64,000 bases of DNA, from positions 1 through 64,000 of the forward strand of contig NZ_PQCC01000022.1 of the NCBI RefSeq assembly GCF_002964785.1, read 5' to 3'. Shown piece after piece: positions 25,791 through 36,511 of this stretch (position 1 is the stretch's first letter; each line of letters begins with the position of its first letter). A program made the position numbers and the translations under genes. The notes beneath the pieces are model-generated. The model saw only the letters and a program-made list of their open reading frames with translations. It was not told where the DNA came from and made no database searches. This DNA is from Pseudoalteromonas sp. T1lg48. GTDB taxonomy: Bacteria; Pseudomonadota; Gammaproteobacteria; Enterobacterales; Alteromonadaceae.

Positions 25791-26963
25791 GTGGCCAGCA
25801 AAAAACAAATACTATTACCTATTGGTGTATTGGGAGTGTCAGTGGCACTTTTCGCCACCTTTATGGCAATGAAAAAGCCACCGGAGCAAAAACAACAGGA
25901 AAACGTCGCCCCACTGGTAGAGGTCACCCCGGTCAACCTGACCGATGTCACCTTGCAAGTGCATTCCTACGGCGAGGTTATGGCTCAGGAACAAACCGAG
26001 CTGGTTGCTCAGGTATCCGGTCAGGTGGTGTCCATCGCCGAACAATTTGTTAAAGGTGGTTTTGTGAAAAAAGGCGATGAGCTGATCCGCATCGACCCCA
26101 ATGATTACGAAGCAGCCCTTATCGAAGCTCAAGCCGGCCTAGCACAAGCCCAATCGGCATTAGAAATTGAGCAAGCGCAAGCCCATGTAGCAAAAACCGA
26201 ATGGCAGCGCATTAAAGACAATGCCAATGCGGTGATCCCCTCGGAATTATATCTGCGCAAACCTCAGCTCGCGGAAAAGCTAGCGAAATTTCGCGCCGCT
26301 CAGGCTCAGGTGAAACGCGCCAAACGCAATTTAGAGCGCACCTCAATCCGTGCCCCGTATGACGCCCTGGTCACGGCGAAAAAAATCAGCCTTGGCAGCG
26401 TGGTTAATCCAGGGAATGTACTGGGCCAAATCGATGCCACCAGCATTGCGAAAGTACGTCTGCCGGTAGCCAATCACGATCTGCAATACTTGATCGATGG
26501 CGGTATCGGCGCCGATGTCACCCTGACCAGCGAAGTGGCCGGCAAGACCCGTACCTGGCAAGGCACCATAGTACGTAATGAAGGCGTCGTCGATAAACGC
26601 TCGCGCATGACCTACTTAGTCGCCTATGTCGACGCCCCCTACGAGCAGGCTCAACCGCTGCGCTTTGGTGCCTACACCAATGCCCGCATCGTCGGTAAGC
26701 AAGTCCGCGACGCAGCCATAGTGCCCAGCCACCTGATTAAGGACAACCGCATCGCCCTGATTGATAATGAAACCAAGCTTAAGTTCAGTAACCTTGAGGT
26801 GGTCCGCGAGCAAAACGGCATGGCCTTTGTGACCGCCGGCCTGCAAAGTGGCGAGCAAATTATTACCTCTGCGCTGGAATACCCTACTCAAGGCATGCAG
26901 TTACGCCTGGACGAGCAAGAGCCGCAAACGGCACACACGCAACTGGCGTTGAAGGAGGACTAA
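25791..26963 (+). CDS. RND efflux periplasmic adaptor subunit (HlyD/MFP family)
   Basis: A 390-residue membrane fusion protein. A single membrane helix (about residues 7-24) is followed by the lipoyl-like half-motifs (LVAQVSGQVVSIAEQFVKGG and RTSIRAPYDALVTA), an alpha-hairpin coiled coil between them (about 110-165) and beta-barrel domains. The start is a GTG at 25791 with GGGAG eight bases before it; the upstream in-frame ATG at 25743 lacks support. It ends three bases before the permease gene, with which it forms a tripartite pump minus the outer-membrane channel. Confidence 0.9.
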   Translation: MASKKQILLPIGVLGVSVALFATFMAMKKPPEQKQQENVAPLVEVTPVNLTDVTLQVHSYGEVMAQEQTELVAQVSGQVVSIAEQFVKGGFVKKGDELIRIDPNDYEAALIEAQAGLAQAQSALEIEQAQAHVAKTEWQRIKDNANAVIPSELYLRKPQLAEKLAKFRAAQAQVKRAKRNLERTSIRAPYDALVTAKKISLGSVVNPGNVLGQIDATSIAKVRLPVANHDLQYLIDGGIGADVTLTSEVAGKTRTWQGTIVRNEGVVDKRSRMTYLVAYVDAPYEQAQPLRFGAYTNARIVGKQVRDAAIVPSHLIKDNRIALIDNETKLKFSNLEVVREQNGMAFVTAGLQSGEQIITSALEYPTQGMQLRLDEQEPQTAHTQLALKED

Positions 26964-26966
26964 ACT

Positions 26967-29900
26967 ATGGCGCAAAGCACAGAAAAAGGCTTGATCGCCT
27001 GGTTTGCCCGCAACCCGGTTGCCGCCAACCTGCTGATGGTGATCATCATAGTCGGTGGTATTCTCAGTGCCTTGTCTATTCGTAAACAAGCATTTCCCCA
27101 ATTTGAAAGTAACTGGCTCAGTGTTCAGGCCGTGTATCCCGGCGCCGCTCCTCAGGAAGTAGAAGAAGGGATCACCATCAAAATAGAGGAATCTTTGCAG
27201 GGGTTAGAAGGCATAAAGCGCCTTATTACCTATTCAAACCGCAGCTTTTCTCAAAGTTGGATCGAAGTCGATGAAAGCTATGACTCTCAAGAAGTGCTCG
27301 ACGAGGTCAAGATGCAAATCGACTCCATCTCCAGCTTTCCCGCAGAGATGGAACGTCCCAATATTCGTCGTGAAAAATTCACCCAGGAGGTGATGTTCCT
27401 CGCCTTGTATGGCGATATGAGTAATTACGAGCTCAAGGAACTTGGCAACAAGCTGCATGATGAGATGCGTGCTTTACCTCAGGTCAATCTCGTCAATTTT
27501 AATTCGGGTTTGGATTATGAGATAAGCATTGAAGTCAGTCCGGACAAGCTCCGCGAGTATGGCCTGACGTTCCGTGATATCGCCAGTGCCGTGCGCAACT
27601 TCTCCGCCAATATGTCGGCGGGACAGATTCGCTCCGATAATGGCTATATTTCCATGCGCGTGGAAAACCAGGCCTATCGCGGCGGCGAATTTGAACGCCT
27701 TCCGCTGTTAACATTAGAAGATGGCGCCCAGGTATTTTTAGGTGATGTAGCAACCATCCAAGACGGCTTCGAAGAAGGCCTGCAATATTCCAAATACAAT
27801 GGTAAAAACTCACTGATTTTTGAAGTCCGTGCGTCAAAAGATCAAGATGTCACCCGTGTCGCAGATGTAATGGACGCTTATTTAGAGCGTAAAAAGTCTG
27901 AGCTTCCTCAGGGTGTCACCCTGGCACCCATGATTGACATCACTTATTACCTCGAAGGTCGTCTCGACATGATGATCGAGAATATGATTTGGGGTGGTAT
28001 TTTGGTTATGCTGATGTTGGCCTTATTCCTGCGTATCCGCCTTGCTTTCTGGGTGATGATGGGTTTACCCGTCTCTTTCCTTGGCGCCTTTTTGATGATG
28101 CCGGTGGGCTTTTTAGACGTCACCATTAACCTGGCTTCCCTGTTTGCCTTTATTCTCGTACTGGGGATCGTGGTGGATGATGCCATAGTGGTGGGTGAGT
28201 CGGCTCACGCCGAAATCGAGAAGCATGGTCATAGCCTGGATAACGTGGTGCGTGGCGTAAAACGCGTAGCCGTGCCTGCCACCTTCGGAGTATTAACCAC
28301 GATAGCGGCGTTTTTGCCTCAGACACTAGCCTCCGGCCCGGGAGCGGCGTTTTCTAAAGCCATCGGCGGCGTGATCATCCTCTGCCTCTTGTTCTCACTG
28401 GTCGAGTCCAAGCTCATTCTTCCTGCTCACCTGGCGGCCATGAAGAACCGCCCTGTTAATCCACGTAACCCATTGCACCGCTTACGCAACAAGGTAGATA
28501 GCGGTTTGCAATATGTTATCGAGCGAGTATACCGCCCTGCGGTGCAGCGCTGTATTCACTATCGCTATACCGTGATTGTTGGCTTCTTTGGCATTCTCAT
28601 TGTCAGCGCTGGCTTGTTTGCCGGTGGTTTAATCAAGTTTGTTGCCAACCCGAAAATCCCCCATGACTTCCCAAGTATTAACATTGAGATGAACCTGGCG
28701 TCATCAGAAACGGCGACCTTGGAGACGGCCAAGAAAATTGAGCGGGTGGTGATGGACGTTGAGAAGGTCATCGAGCAACAATACGGTATGCCCATGGTTA
28801 AGGATATTTCCCTTAATATGCAGGGCCGCACCAACGCACGCTTAATGATGGTCTTGGTAGAGCCGCATCTTCGCCCCATCGACACCTTCGCTCTAAGTGC
28901 GCTGTGGCGTGATAATATGCCGCCGTTGCCTGGCATGAAATCAATGACCATTAATGACAGCATCATGAATGGGGGTGGCCGTGATGATGGTGACATTAGC
29001 TTCCGCCTCGAAGGTAATGACGCCGCCGAGTTGAAAGAAGTAGCCGGCAAATTGAAAGAGAAGCTGGCAACCATCAATGGTGTGGGCGATATCAATGATT
29101 CAATGCAAAGTGCGACCGATGAAGTCCAGCTGGACCTGAAACCCATTGCTTACAGCCTGGGCCTGACCTTGGCCGATGTTGCCTCGCAGGTGAACTTCAG
29201 CTTCTATGGTCTGGAAGCACAGCGTATTTTACGCGATGGCGAAGAGCTCAAAGTAATGATCCGCTACCCCATTGAAGAGCGTAACTCTATCAGTGAAATC
29301 AATGACGTACGTATCATTACCCCAGCCGGAGCGGAAGTGCCTCTAGCCGAGGTTGCAACCATTAACCTGGTTGATGGTGTTAACCGCATCCGTCGTGAAA
29401 ACGCCAAACGCACGGTAAACGTGTGGGCCGCGGTAGACACAAATCAGGCACAACCGTTTGAAATCGCCAAACAAGTGCGCGATGAATACCTTCCGGCGCT
29501 ATTGAAGAACTATCCTGGCGTACAGAGTAAGGTAGCCGGTCGAGTGCAAGAAGAGATGGATAGCGTCGCCGAACAGCGCCGTGACCTCGCCTTATCACTG
29601 CTGATCATCTTCGCGCTGTTGGCCATTCCACTGCGCTCCTACTCGCAGCCCCTGCTGATCATGTCGGTGATCCCCTTTGGTGTGGTCGGTGCCGTCTACG
29701 GACACGTGATCCTGGGTATGACCATGAGCAGCCTGTCCTTCTTCGGCATTATTGCCGTGGCCGGTGTGGTGGTCAACGACTCGCTGGTGATGGTTGATTA
29801 CGTCAACAAGGCACGCGCTCAGGGCATTGCCATCAAACAGGCGGTGGTAGAAGCCGGCTGTAAACGCTTCAGAGCCATTCTACTGACCTCGATCACCACC

Positions 29901-30125
29901 TTCATTGGTCTGGTGCCCATCATTATGGAAACCAGTTTGCAGGCGCAAATCGTGATCCCCATGGCGGTATCACTGGCCTTCGGTGTGCTGTTCGCCACGG
30001 TTATCACCCTGGTGTTGATCCCTTGCCAATATGTGGCCCTGGAAGACTGTAAACGCGGCCTGCGTAAACTCTTCGGCAGAGCCCCTAAGGTAGAGCCAAC
30101 GCCAGAACTAAAACAGCAAAGTTAA
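26967..30125 (+). CDS. RND-family efflux permease (AcrB/MexB superfamily)
   Basis: A 1052-residue inner-membrane proton-driven exporter. The topology is the usual 12 helices: one at about residues 15-35, a large periplasmic loop, a cluster at 335-500, then one at 530 with a second loop and a final cluster at 865-1030. LGIVVDDAIVVGE in helix 4 carries the paired aspartates of the proton relay, and the second half has VAGVVVNDSLVMVDYV. Substrates cannot be predicted. No outer-membrane factor gene is nearby, so it probably uses a TolC encoded elsewhere. Confidence 0.92.
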   Translation: MAQSTEKGLIAWFARNPVAANLLMVIIIVGGILSALSIRKQAFPQFESNWLSVQAVYPGAAPQEVEEGITIKIEESLQGLEGIKRLITYSNRSFSQSWIEVDESYDSQEVLDEVKMQIDSISSFPAEMERPNIRREKFTQEVMFLALYGDMSNYELKELGNKLHDEMRALPQVNLVNFNSGLDYEISIEVSPDKLREYGLTFRDIASAVRNFSANMSAGQIRSDNGYISMRVENQAYRGGEFERLPLLTLEDGAQVFLGDVATIQDGFEEGLQYSKYNGKNSLIFEVRASKDQDVTRVADVMDAYLERKKSELPQGVTLAPMIDITYYLEGRLDMMIENMIWGGILVMLMLALFLRIRLAFWVMMGLPVSFLGAFLMMPVGFLDVTINLASLFAFILVLGIVVDDAIVVGESAHAEIEKHGHSLDNVVRGVKRVAVPATFGVLTTIAAFLPQTLASGPGAAFSKAIGGVIILCLLFSLVESKLILPAHLAAMKNRPVNPRNPLHRLRNKVDSGLQYVIERVYRPAVQRCIHYRYTVIVGFFGILIVSAGLFAGGLIKFVANPKIPHDFPSINIEMNLASSETATLETAKKIERVVMDVEKVIEQQYGMPMVKDISLNMQGRTNARLMMVLVEPHLRPIDTFALSALWRDNMPPLPGMKSMTINDSIMNGGGRDDGDISFRLEGNDAAELKEVAGKLKEKLATINGVGDINDSMQSATDEVQLDLKPIAYSLGLTLADVASQVNFSFYGLEAQRILRDGEELKVMIRYPIEERNSISEINDVRIITPAGAEVPLAEVATINLVDGVNRIRRENAKRTVNVWAAVDTNQAQPFEIAKQVRDEYLPALLKNYPGVQSKVAGRVQEEMDSVAEQRRDLALSLLIIFALLAIPLRSYSQPLLIMSVIPFGVVGAVYGHVILGMTMSSLSFFGIIAVAGVVVNDSLVMVDYVNKARAQGIAIKQAVVEAGCKRFRAILLTSITTFIGLVPIIMETSLQAQIVIPMAVSLAFGVLFATVITLVLIPCQYVALEDCKRGLRKLFGRAPKVEPTPELKQQS

Positions 30126-30148
30126 GTACTTGGTATTTATCCCAACAA

Positions 30149-30180
30149 TAAAAGCCTTGCCCCGCGACAAGGCTTTTTTA
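30149..30180 (+). terminator. Intrinsic terminator after the RND operon
   Basis: A stem AAAGCCTTG / CAAGGCTTT closes an eight-base loop and is followed by a T-run, 25 bp after the permease stop. Confidence 0.88.
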
Positions 30181-30521
30181 TGCCTAATAAGTTATTTGGC
30201 CATAAAAGCCGCATCTAATTTAAAAATCCCGCTTTGCGCTATCTGAATTGTTTAAGCATTTAATTTTTAAATTGAAAGTTAGATCTGATTTGGTATTTAA
30301 TAGGATGCATAGCGAGAGTCTATAAGGCAGCCCTCCCTCTATTTTCAGGGAGTTTCATAGACAATCATTTTGAAAACGGAATTTTTATTAAATTAATCAA
30401 AAGCTTATAAGAAAGCCGGGGATAAGTGTCTCACTTTAACCATAAGACATGTCCAACATTCTCAATAATAAGCATTTTTGGTGAAATTTGATTCTTTATC
30501 AAACTAATTAAAGGGAAAAAT
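30181..30521. other. AT-rich intergenic region before the orphan lipoprotein
   Basis: About 340 bp of AT-rich sequence with no credible gene, no clear inverted repeats and no recognised operator. GGGAAAAAT just before 30522 is the ribosome site of the lipoprotein gene. Confidence 0.4.
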
Positions 30522-31109
30522 ATGAGAACTATAATAGTGGCAATTGTCACTTTGCTTCTGGTTACTGGATGTTCGACTTCTCCTCTTTGTTCAACCGCAT
30601 GCATTTCAGAACATGAGTCAACCTTTAATGGCGAAAAAGAAGTTTTAATGACGCCAGGCTTTGTCTATAGGAGTAACGAGGGGATTTCTGGTAGTGATTT
30701 GAGGATCGGTGCATATTGGAGTTCATCTTTAGAAGGCTCGAGTGTAATTTTAATTGTGTTGCCACATAAAGACATCCCCCCGCCAACAGGATCAAAGTTA
30801 AGCTTTAATATAAATGGCAATATAAAGTCTTATCCGTCAGTAAAAAAAGAAAACATACCTAACTTCAACCCGAGTACTCAGTCGAGGACGTACTTCAACC
30901 CCAATGTAATCGCCCAGATGAATGTCCAATATTTTATGGTTACCGAAGAGTTTTTAAATTCAATTTTGGACGCTAGGGACGTACGAGTTCGGATTGATCT
31001 AGAGAATACATATTTAGAAGGTGTTTTCAGTCATAATAGTGCTGTAGCAGCCAAAAGTGGTTTAATAGAGTTCTCAAAGAAGTTGACCTTGGCACAAAAG
31101 CAATCATAA
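30522..31109 (+). CDS. Orphan lipoprotein of unknown function, AT-rich
   Basis: A 195-residue protein that I do not recognise. Residues 1-17 form a lipoprotein signal with lipobox VTGC (Cys17). The mature part has two further cysteines close together (CSTACISE) and looks beta-rich (SVILIVLPHKDIPPP, GSKLSFNINGN). Base composition and codons (many ATA, AGG, TTA) are visibly more AT-rich than the neighbours, which suggests recent acquisition or weak selection. AAAGGGAAAAAT lies before the ATG. It has no operon partners. Confidence 0.6.
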   Translation: MRTIIVAIVTLLLVTGCSTSPLCSTACISEHESTFNGEKEVLMTPGFVYRSNEGISGSDLRIGAYWSSSLEGSSVILIVLPHKDIPPPTGSKLSFNINGNIKSYPSVKKENIPNFNPSTQSRTYFNPNVIAQMNVQYFMVTEEFLNSILDARDVRVRIDLENTYLEGVFSHNSAVAAKSGLIEFSKKLTLAQKQS

Positions 31110-31260
31110 GAAGTACAGGTATGGATCTCCCCATTTAGATTCGCGCTGGAGAAATCGGCTTCTGTTGTGGAGCGTGTCATTGAGAGCGAGGCGACAAACT
31201 CTTTCAACTTATAACAAAGTTGTCAGGCTGCTAGGTAACAGCTCCTGCGTTACTCTAGTA

Positions 31261-31357
31261 CCGCCATCCATGGCGGCAAAGCCGACCTACAACTAGCTAG
31301 GGATCCGGCAACATCGACCAAATAAAGCGCTTGTCGGCGCAGATCACCGACCTACAA
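31261..31357. repeat. Pair of REP-like palindromic repeats
   Basis: Two units share CCGACCTACAA (31282-31292 and 31347-31357). Each is preceded by a dyad: CCGCCAT-CC-ATGGCGG (31261-31276) in the first and GTCGG-N9-CCGAC (31333-31351) in the second. On the minus strand they read TTGTAGGTCGG followed by a hairpin, the form of dispersed extragenic palindromes in many gammaproteobacteria. They lie between the orphan lipoprotein and the greA terminator. Confidence 0.6.
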
Positions 31358-31363
31358 ACATAA

Positions 31364-31389
31364 AAAAACCCGCTTTAAAGCGGGTTTTT
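31364..31389. terminator. Terminator downstream of greA
   Basis: A perfect 13-bp stem, AAAAACCCGCTTT with AAAGCGGGTTTTT, lies 18 bp beyond the greA stop. A/T-runs on both sides make it usable in both directions. Confidence 0.9.
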
Positions 31390-31406
31390 AAACACCTCAA
31401 CCAAGG

Positions 31407-31883
31407 TTAGATATATTCAATCTCAGTGATTTCATACTCTACCGCACCATTGGGTGTTTCGATATTAACACAGTCATCCAACTCTTTACCGATCAGGCCG
31501 CGGGCGATTGGAGAATTCACAGAGATCAAGTTGTTCTTAATATCCGCTTCATCGTCACCAACAATGCGGTAAGACACTTCAGCATCCGTGTCTACGTTTA
31601 CGATGGTCACAGTCGCACCAAAAATCACCTTACCATTGTTAGGCATTTTCGTTACGTCAATGATTTGCACATTAGACAATTTAGCTTCAATTTCTTGAAT
31701 ACGCCCTTCGCAAAAACCTTGCTGCTCGCGAGCGGCATGATACTCGGCGTTCTCTTTCAGGTCGCCGTGTTCACGCGCCTCGGCGATATCAGCGATGATT
31801 TTAGGCCGAGTGACTGTTTTTAATTCGTTTAACTCTGCACGCAATAATTCAGCACCGCGTGTAGTCATTGGAATCTTTTGCAT
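31407..31883 (-). CDS. greA: Transcription elongation factor GreA
   Basis: A 158-residue factor (E. coli 158) that stimulates cleavage of backtracked RNA in stalled RNA polymerase. An N-terminal coiled coil (about residues 12-75) bears the tip acidic residues in [19 protein letters not shown]. The C-terminal FKBP-like domain contains [20 protein letters not shown] lies upstream of the ATG. It follows carB in the same direction across 49 bp that contain a GC-rich hairpin without a useful U tract on this strand. Confidence 0.97.
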   Translation of the reverse strand: MQKIPMTTRGAELLRAELNELKTVTRPKIIADIAEAREHGDLKENAEYHAAREQQGFCEGRIQEIEAKLSNVQIIDVTKMPNNGKVIFGATVTIVNVDTDAEVSYRIVGDDEADIKNNLISVNSPIARGLIGKELDDCVNIETPNGAVEYEITEIEYI

Positions 31884-31932
31884 AATATTCCCACTTACAG
31901 CAAGCCGCAGCGCGAACGCCGCGGCTTTTTGC

Positions 31933-34900
31933 TTAGTTTACTCGTTGGTGTAACTCTTGAACCGACGCAACGCTACCACGGTCATCCGCTGAGTTTGCAG
32001 TACAGTTAGCAAACGCGGCGTTGAGTGTTGTGGTGTAGTTGGTCTTGTGCATCAAGGCGCCACGGCGTAATACCTTAGAGTCTTCAATCGCTTGACGACC
32101 TTCTGTGGTATTAACGATGTAGCTGTATTCACCGTTTTTAATGCGGTCAAGGATATGAGGACGACCCTCGAATACCTTGTTTACACGGCGAACTTCGATA
32201 CCTGCATTTTCAAGCGCCTGTGCGGTACCTGAAGTTGCGTCTAGTTCAAAACCTAATTCGATCATGGTCTTAGCAAGCTCAACGATACGAGCTTTATCAC
32301 CATTGCGAACCGATAGTAACGCGCGACCACCACGTGGTAAAGCATTACCTGCACCTAGCTGGGCTTTGGCGAAGGCTTCGGCGAAGGTATCACCTACACC
32401 CATTACCTCACCGGTAGAGCGCATCTCAGGGCCACGAATTGGGTCAACACCTTGGAACTTAGCGAAAGGAAGTACCACTTCTTTCACGCTGTAGTAAGGA
32501 GGAATGATTTCTTTCGTTACGCCTTGGCTGGCAAGAGACTGACCGGCCATACAACGGGCCGCTACCTTAGCAAGGGCAACACCGGTTGCTTTTGATACGA
32601 AAGGCACGGTACGGGCAGCACGTGGGTTCACTTCGATAAGGAACACCTTACCGTCTTTAACTGCGAACTGAGTATTCATCAGACCTACTACACCTAGCTC
32701 AAGGGCCATTGCACGTACTTGCTCACGCATTACGTCTTGGATTTCCTGGCTTAGGCTGTTGCTGGCAATGAACAGGCCGAGTCACCCGAGTGAACACCCG
32801 CTTGCTCGATGTGCTCCATGATACCGCCGATGATCACCTCAGTGCCGTCACAGATAGCATCCACGTCAACCTCGATGGCATCATCCAGGAAGCGGTCTAG
32901 CAATACTGGCGCTTCGTTTGAAGCCGATACCGCTTCTGTCATATAGCGACGCAGGTCATCTTCGTCGTATACGATTTCCATCGCACGACCACCTAGTACG
33001 TACGAAGGACGTACAACCAGCGGGAAGCCGATTTCTTTTGACTTGGCAACGGCTTCTTCAAGCGAGGTTACCGTCGCGTTTTCAGGCTGAAGCAGGTTCA
33101 AACGCTCAACCATTTGCTGGAAGCGCTCACGGTCTTCGGCACGGTCGATAGCATCCGGTGAGGTACCAATGATTGGCACACCGTTCGCTTCTAGTTCACG
33201 GGCAAGTTTAAGTGGTGTTTGACCACCGTACTGTACAATAACGCCTTTTGGCTTCTCAACACGGACGATTTCAAGCACGTCTTCAAGCGTGATTGGCTCG
33301 AAGAAGAGACGGTCTGAAGTGTCGTAGTCGGTAGAAACCGTCTCAGGGTTACAGTTAACCATGATGGTTTCGTAGCCGTCTTCACGCATAGCAAGGGCTG
33401 CGTGTACACAACAGTAATCGAATTCGATACCCTGACCGATACGGTTAGGGCCGCCACCGATTACCATGATTTTATCTTTGTCAGACGGTGCAGCTTCACA
33501 CTCTTCATCATAGCTTGAGTACATGTAGGCCGTGTCTGAGCTGAATTCCGCCGCACAGGTATCTACGCGCTTGTACACAGGCAAGATTTCTAGCTGGTGA
33601 CGCTTCTTACGGATTTCCGCTTCAGATACACCGGCAAGCTCGGCGATACGCGCATCGGCAAAACCTTTACGCTTCAAGCGACGTAGGAAGTCTTCGGTTA
33701 GACCGGCAAAACCTACTTCTTCAATCTGTTGCTCATCTTTGATGATGTCTTCGATTTGTACCAAGTACCAACGGTCAACCTTGGTTAGGTTGAATACGTC
33801 GTCAACACTCATGCCGTGACGCATGGCATCGGCGATGTACCAGATACGCTCAGCGCCTGGCTCACGAAGCTCGCGGGTAATTTTTTCGATTGCGCCCTTC
33901 TCGCCTACTGGCAAGATTGGGTTGAAGCCCGTTGCACCCACTTCTAGGCCACGAAGTGCTTTATGTAGTGATTCTTGTTGGTTACGGCCAATCGCCATGA
34001 CCTCACCCACCGACTTCATCTGTGTCGTTAGACGGTCGTTAGCACCGGCAAACTTTTCAAAGTTGAAGCGAGGGATCTTAGTTACTACGTAGTCGATTGA
34101 CGGCTCGAATGACGCCGGCGTTGCACCGCCAGTGATGTCATTTTGCAGCTCATCAAGGGTGTAACCCACGGCCAATTTTGCCGCGATTTTCGCGATTGGG
34201 AAGCCCGTAGCTTTTGAAGCAAGCGCCGATGAACGCGATACACGCGGGTTCATCTCGATGATTACCATACGGCCCGTGTTTGGACACACACCGAACTGTA
34301 CGTTTGAACCACCAGTTTCAACACCGATTTCACGCAGTACGGCCATCGAGGCATTACGCATGATTTGGTATTCTTTATCGGTCAGTGTTTGCGCTGGTGC
34401 TACCGTGATTGAGTCACCTGTGTGTACACCCATTGGGTCGAAGTTTTCAATCGAACACACGATGATACAGTTGTCGTTTTTGTCACGAACAACTTCCATC
34501 TCGTACTCTTTCCAACCTAGCAAGCTTTCGTCGATAAGCAGCTCGTTGGTTGGTGACAGGTCTAGACCGCGAGTACAGATTTCTTCGAACTCTTCCATGT
34601 TGTAAGCAACACCACCACCGGTACCACCCATGGTGAAAGAAGGACGAATAATACATGGGAAGCCGATGCGTGAAAGCACATCCAGCGCTTCTTCCATTGA
34701 GTGGGCAATTTCTGCACGCGGACACTCTAGGCCGATGTTTTTCATCGCCACATCGAAACGCTCACGGTTCTCTGCTTTATCGATGGCATCCGCGGTTGCA
34801 CCGATTAGCTCAACGCCGTGCTTCGCCAGTACACCGTGCTTATCTAGGTCAAGGGCACAGTTCAGTGCAGTTTGACCACCCATGGTAGGCAGTACCGCAT

Positions 34901-35150
34901 CCGGTTTTTCTTTTTCAATGATTTTTTCAACCACTTCCCAGTGAATCGGCTCAATATAGGTCGCATCAGCCATTTCTGGGTCGGTCATAATGGTCGCCGG
35001 GTTAGAGTTAACCAGGATTACACGGTAACCTTCTTCCTTAAGCGCTTTACAGGCTTGAGCACCTGAGTAGTCAAACTCACAGGCCTGGCCGATCACGATC
35101 GGGCCCGCGCCTAAGATAAGAATGCTTTGAATATCAGTACGTTTTGGCAT
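31933..35150 (-). pseudogene. carB: Carbamoyl-phosphate synthase large subunit, interrupted by a one-base deletion
   Basis: The gene encodes the large synthetase subunit that makes carbamoyl phosphate from bicarbonate, ATP and ammonia for arginine and pyrimidines. Both ATP-grasp halves are present. The first reading frame (35150-32751, 799 codons) runs through the first synthetase half and most of the second, to [13 protein letters not shown], then hits TAA. The next frame (to 31933) continues exactly with [14 protein letters not shown] and the MGS-like allosteric domain. One base is missing between 32759 and 32760 (a family-typical TAC codon reads AC). The restored length would be 1072 residues, against 1073 in E. 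coli. Either a sequencing error or a true lesion is possible. Confidence 0.9.
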
Positions 35151-35168
35151 TATTACTCCGGTCTCAAA

Positions 35169-36305
35169 TTAGTTAGATTGCGCTTGCATCAGTTCGATAA
35201 AGTGATCGAACAAAGGTGCGGCATCGTGTGGGCCTGGGCTGGCTTCTGGGTGACCCTGGAAGCTAAATGCTGGCTTGTCGGTGCGGTGAATACCCTGCAA
35301 GGTGCCGTCAAACAATGACTTGTGCGTAGCGCGAAGATTGTCAGGCAAGCTTGCCTCATCCGCGGCAAAGCCGTGGTTCTGCGCAGTGATCATTACAACG
35401 TCACGGTCTAGGTCTTTAACCGGGTGGTTACCACCGTGGTGGCCGAACTTCATTTTTACTGTTTTCGCGCCTGAAGCCAGAGCCAATAACTGATGACCAA
35501 GGCAGATGCCGAAAATAGGAATATCTTTGTCTAGGAAGGTTTTAATCGCTTCAATCGCGTAAGTACAAGGTTCTGGGTCGCCCGGGCCATTTGACAGGAA
35601 GATGCCATCTGGGTTTAACGCCAGCACTTCTTCGGCGCTGGTTTGTGCCGGTACCACTGTTAGCTTACAGCCACGATCTACCAACATACGTAAGATGTTA
35701 CGTTTAACACCGAAGTCATAGGCAACAACGTGGAACTTCTCGTCTTCTGCGGCAAGTGTTTTGAAACCTTCGCCCAGTGTCCAGCTTGTTTCGCGCCATT
35801 CAAAAGATGACTCGGTACATACTACCTTGGCTAAATCCATGCCTTTTAAGCCTGGGAATGCTTTTGCAGCTTCCAGCGCTTTGCTTTCGTCAACATCATC
35901 ACCGGCTATGATACAACCGTTTTGAGCGCCTTTATCACGTAGGATGCGGGTTAGCTTACGGGTGTCGATATCGGCGATGCCTAAAATGTTACGTTCTTTT
36001 AGGTAATCACTGAGTGATTGTTCATTACGGAAATTACTCGCTAGCAGTGGCAAATCACGAATAACCAGGCCTTTAGCCCAGATCTTATTCGCTTCTTCGT
36101 CTTCGCTGTTAGTACCCGTGTTACCGATATGCGGGTAAGTCAAAGTTACGATTTGTTCCGCATAAGACGGGTCGGTCAGAATCTCCTGATAACCAGTCAT
36201 CGACGTATTGAATACTACCTCACCTACTGACATGCCGTCAGCGCCGATCGCAGTACCGCGAAACACTGTGCCGTCTTCTAGGACTAACAGAGCGGATTTA
36301 GTCAA
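35169..36305 (-). CDS. carA: Carbamoyl-phosphate synthase small subunit (glutaminase)
   Basis: A 378-residue class I glutamine amidotransferase (E. coli 382) that supplies ammonia to CarB. The catalytic cysteine is in [13 protein letters not shown], with the histidine and glutamate in [11 protein letters not shown]. The start is TTG at 36305: AGGAGG lies six bases upstream and no ATG fits. A UUG start is also known for E. coli carA. carB follows after 18 bp, so they form the carAB operon. Confidence 0.97.
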   Translation of the reverse strand: MTKSALLVLEDGTVFRGTAIGADGMSVGEVVFNTSMTGYQEILTDPSYAEQIVTLTYPHIGNTGTNSEDEEANKIWAKGLVIRDLPLLASNFRNEQSLSDYLKERNILGIADIDTRKLTRILRDKGAQNGCIIAGDDVDESKALEAAKAFPGLKGMDLAKVVCTESSFEWRETSWTLGEGFKTLAAEDEKFHVVAYDFGVKRNILRMLVDRGCKLTVVPAQTSAEEVLALNPDGIFLSNGPGDPEPCTYAIEAIKTFLDKDIPIFGICLGHQLLALASGAKTVKMKFGHHGGNHPVKDLDRDVVMITAQNHGFAADEASLPDNLRATHKSLFDGTLQGIHRTDKPAFSFQGHPEASPGPHDAAPLFDHFIELMQAQSN

Positions 36306-36410
36306 GTTAACCTCCTAACAGTAAAAAACGGGAGTAAAAAATGCGACTTATTTACAACCCGTTTAAAGCGCTGGCTTAAGCGCATTATGAAATTTTGGCA
36401 AATTGACGAT

Positions 36411-36439
36411 ATTCTACACGAGAGTCGGTAAAAGGTCTA
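36411..36439 (-). promoter_or_regulatory. Candidate promoter of carAB
   Basis: On the minus strand TAGACC (36439-36434) and TAGAAT (36416-36411) are 17 bp apart, placing a start near 36404 and giving a leader of about 100 nt before carA. I looked for ARG boxes here and found no good match. Confidence 0.45.
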
Positions 36440-36511
36440 ATTAAATATCAATAAATATAAAAAACAGCACCTTTAACATTAAAACTCAATGAAACAGCCA
36501 AAAAAACACGT

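Noticed and set aside
31900..31930. Terminator between carB and greA
   Set aside because: The GC-rich hairpin has its T-run on the plus strand only, whereas both genes are on the minus strand, so it is not a proper terminator for them.
31933..32730. A separate gene encoding the C-terminal part of CarB
   Set aside because: Its sequence continues the upstream frame exactly at the family-expected place; it has no ribosome site of its own.
32751..32762. Programmed ribosomal frameshift in carB
   Set aside because: A -1 shift would restore the frame, but there is no slippery heptamer or downstream pseudoknot, and carB homologues are not known to use frameshifting.
36306..36511. ARG box at carAB
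   Set aside because: AT-rich half-sites occur, but none reaches the symmetry of the sites upstream of gltB.
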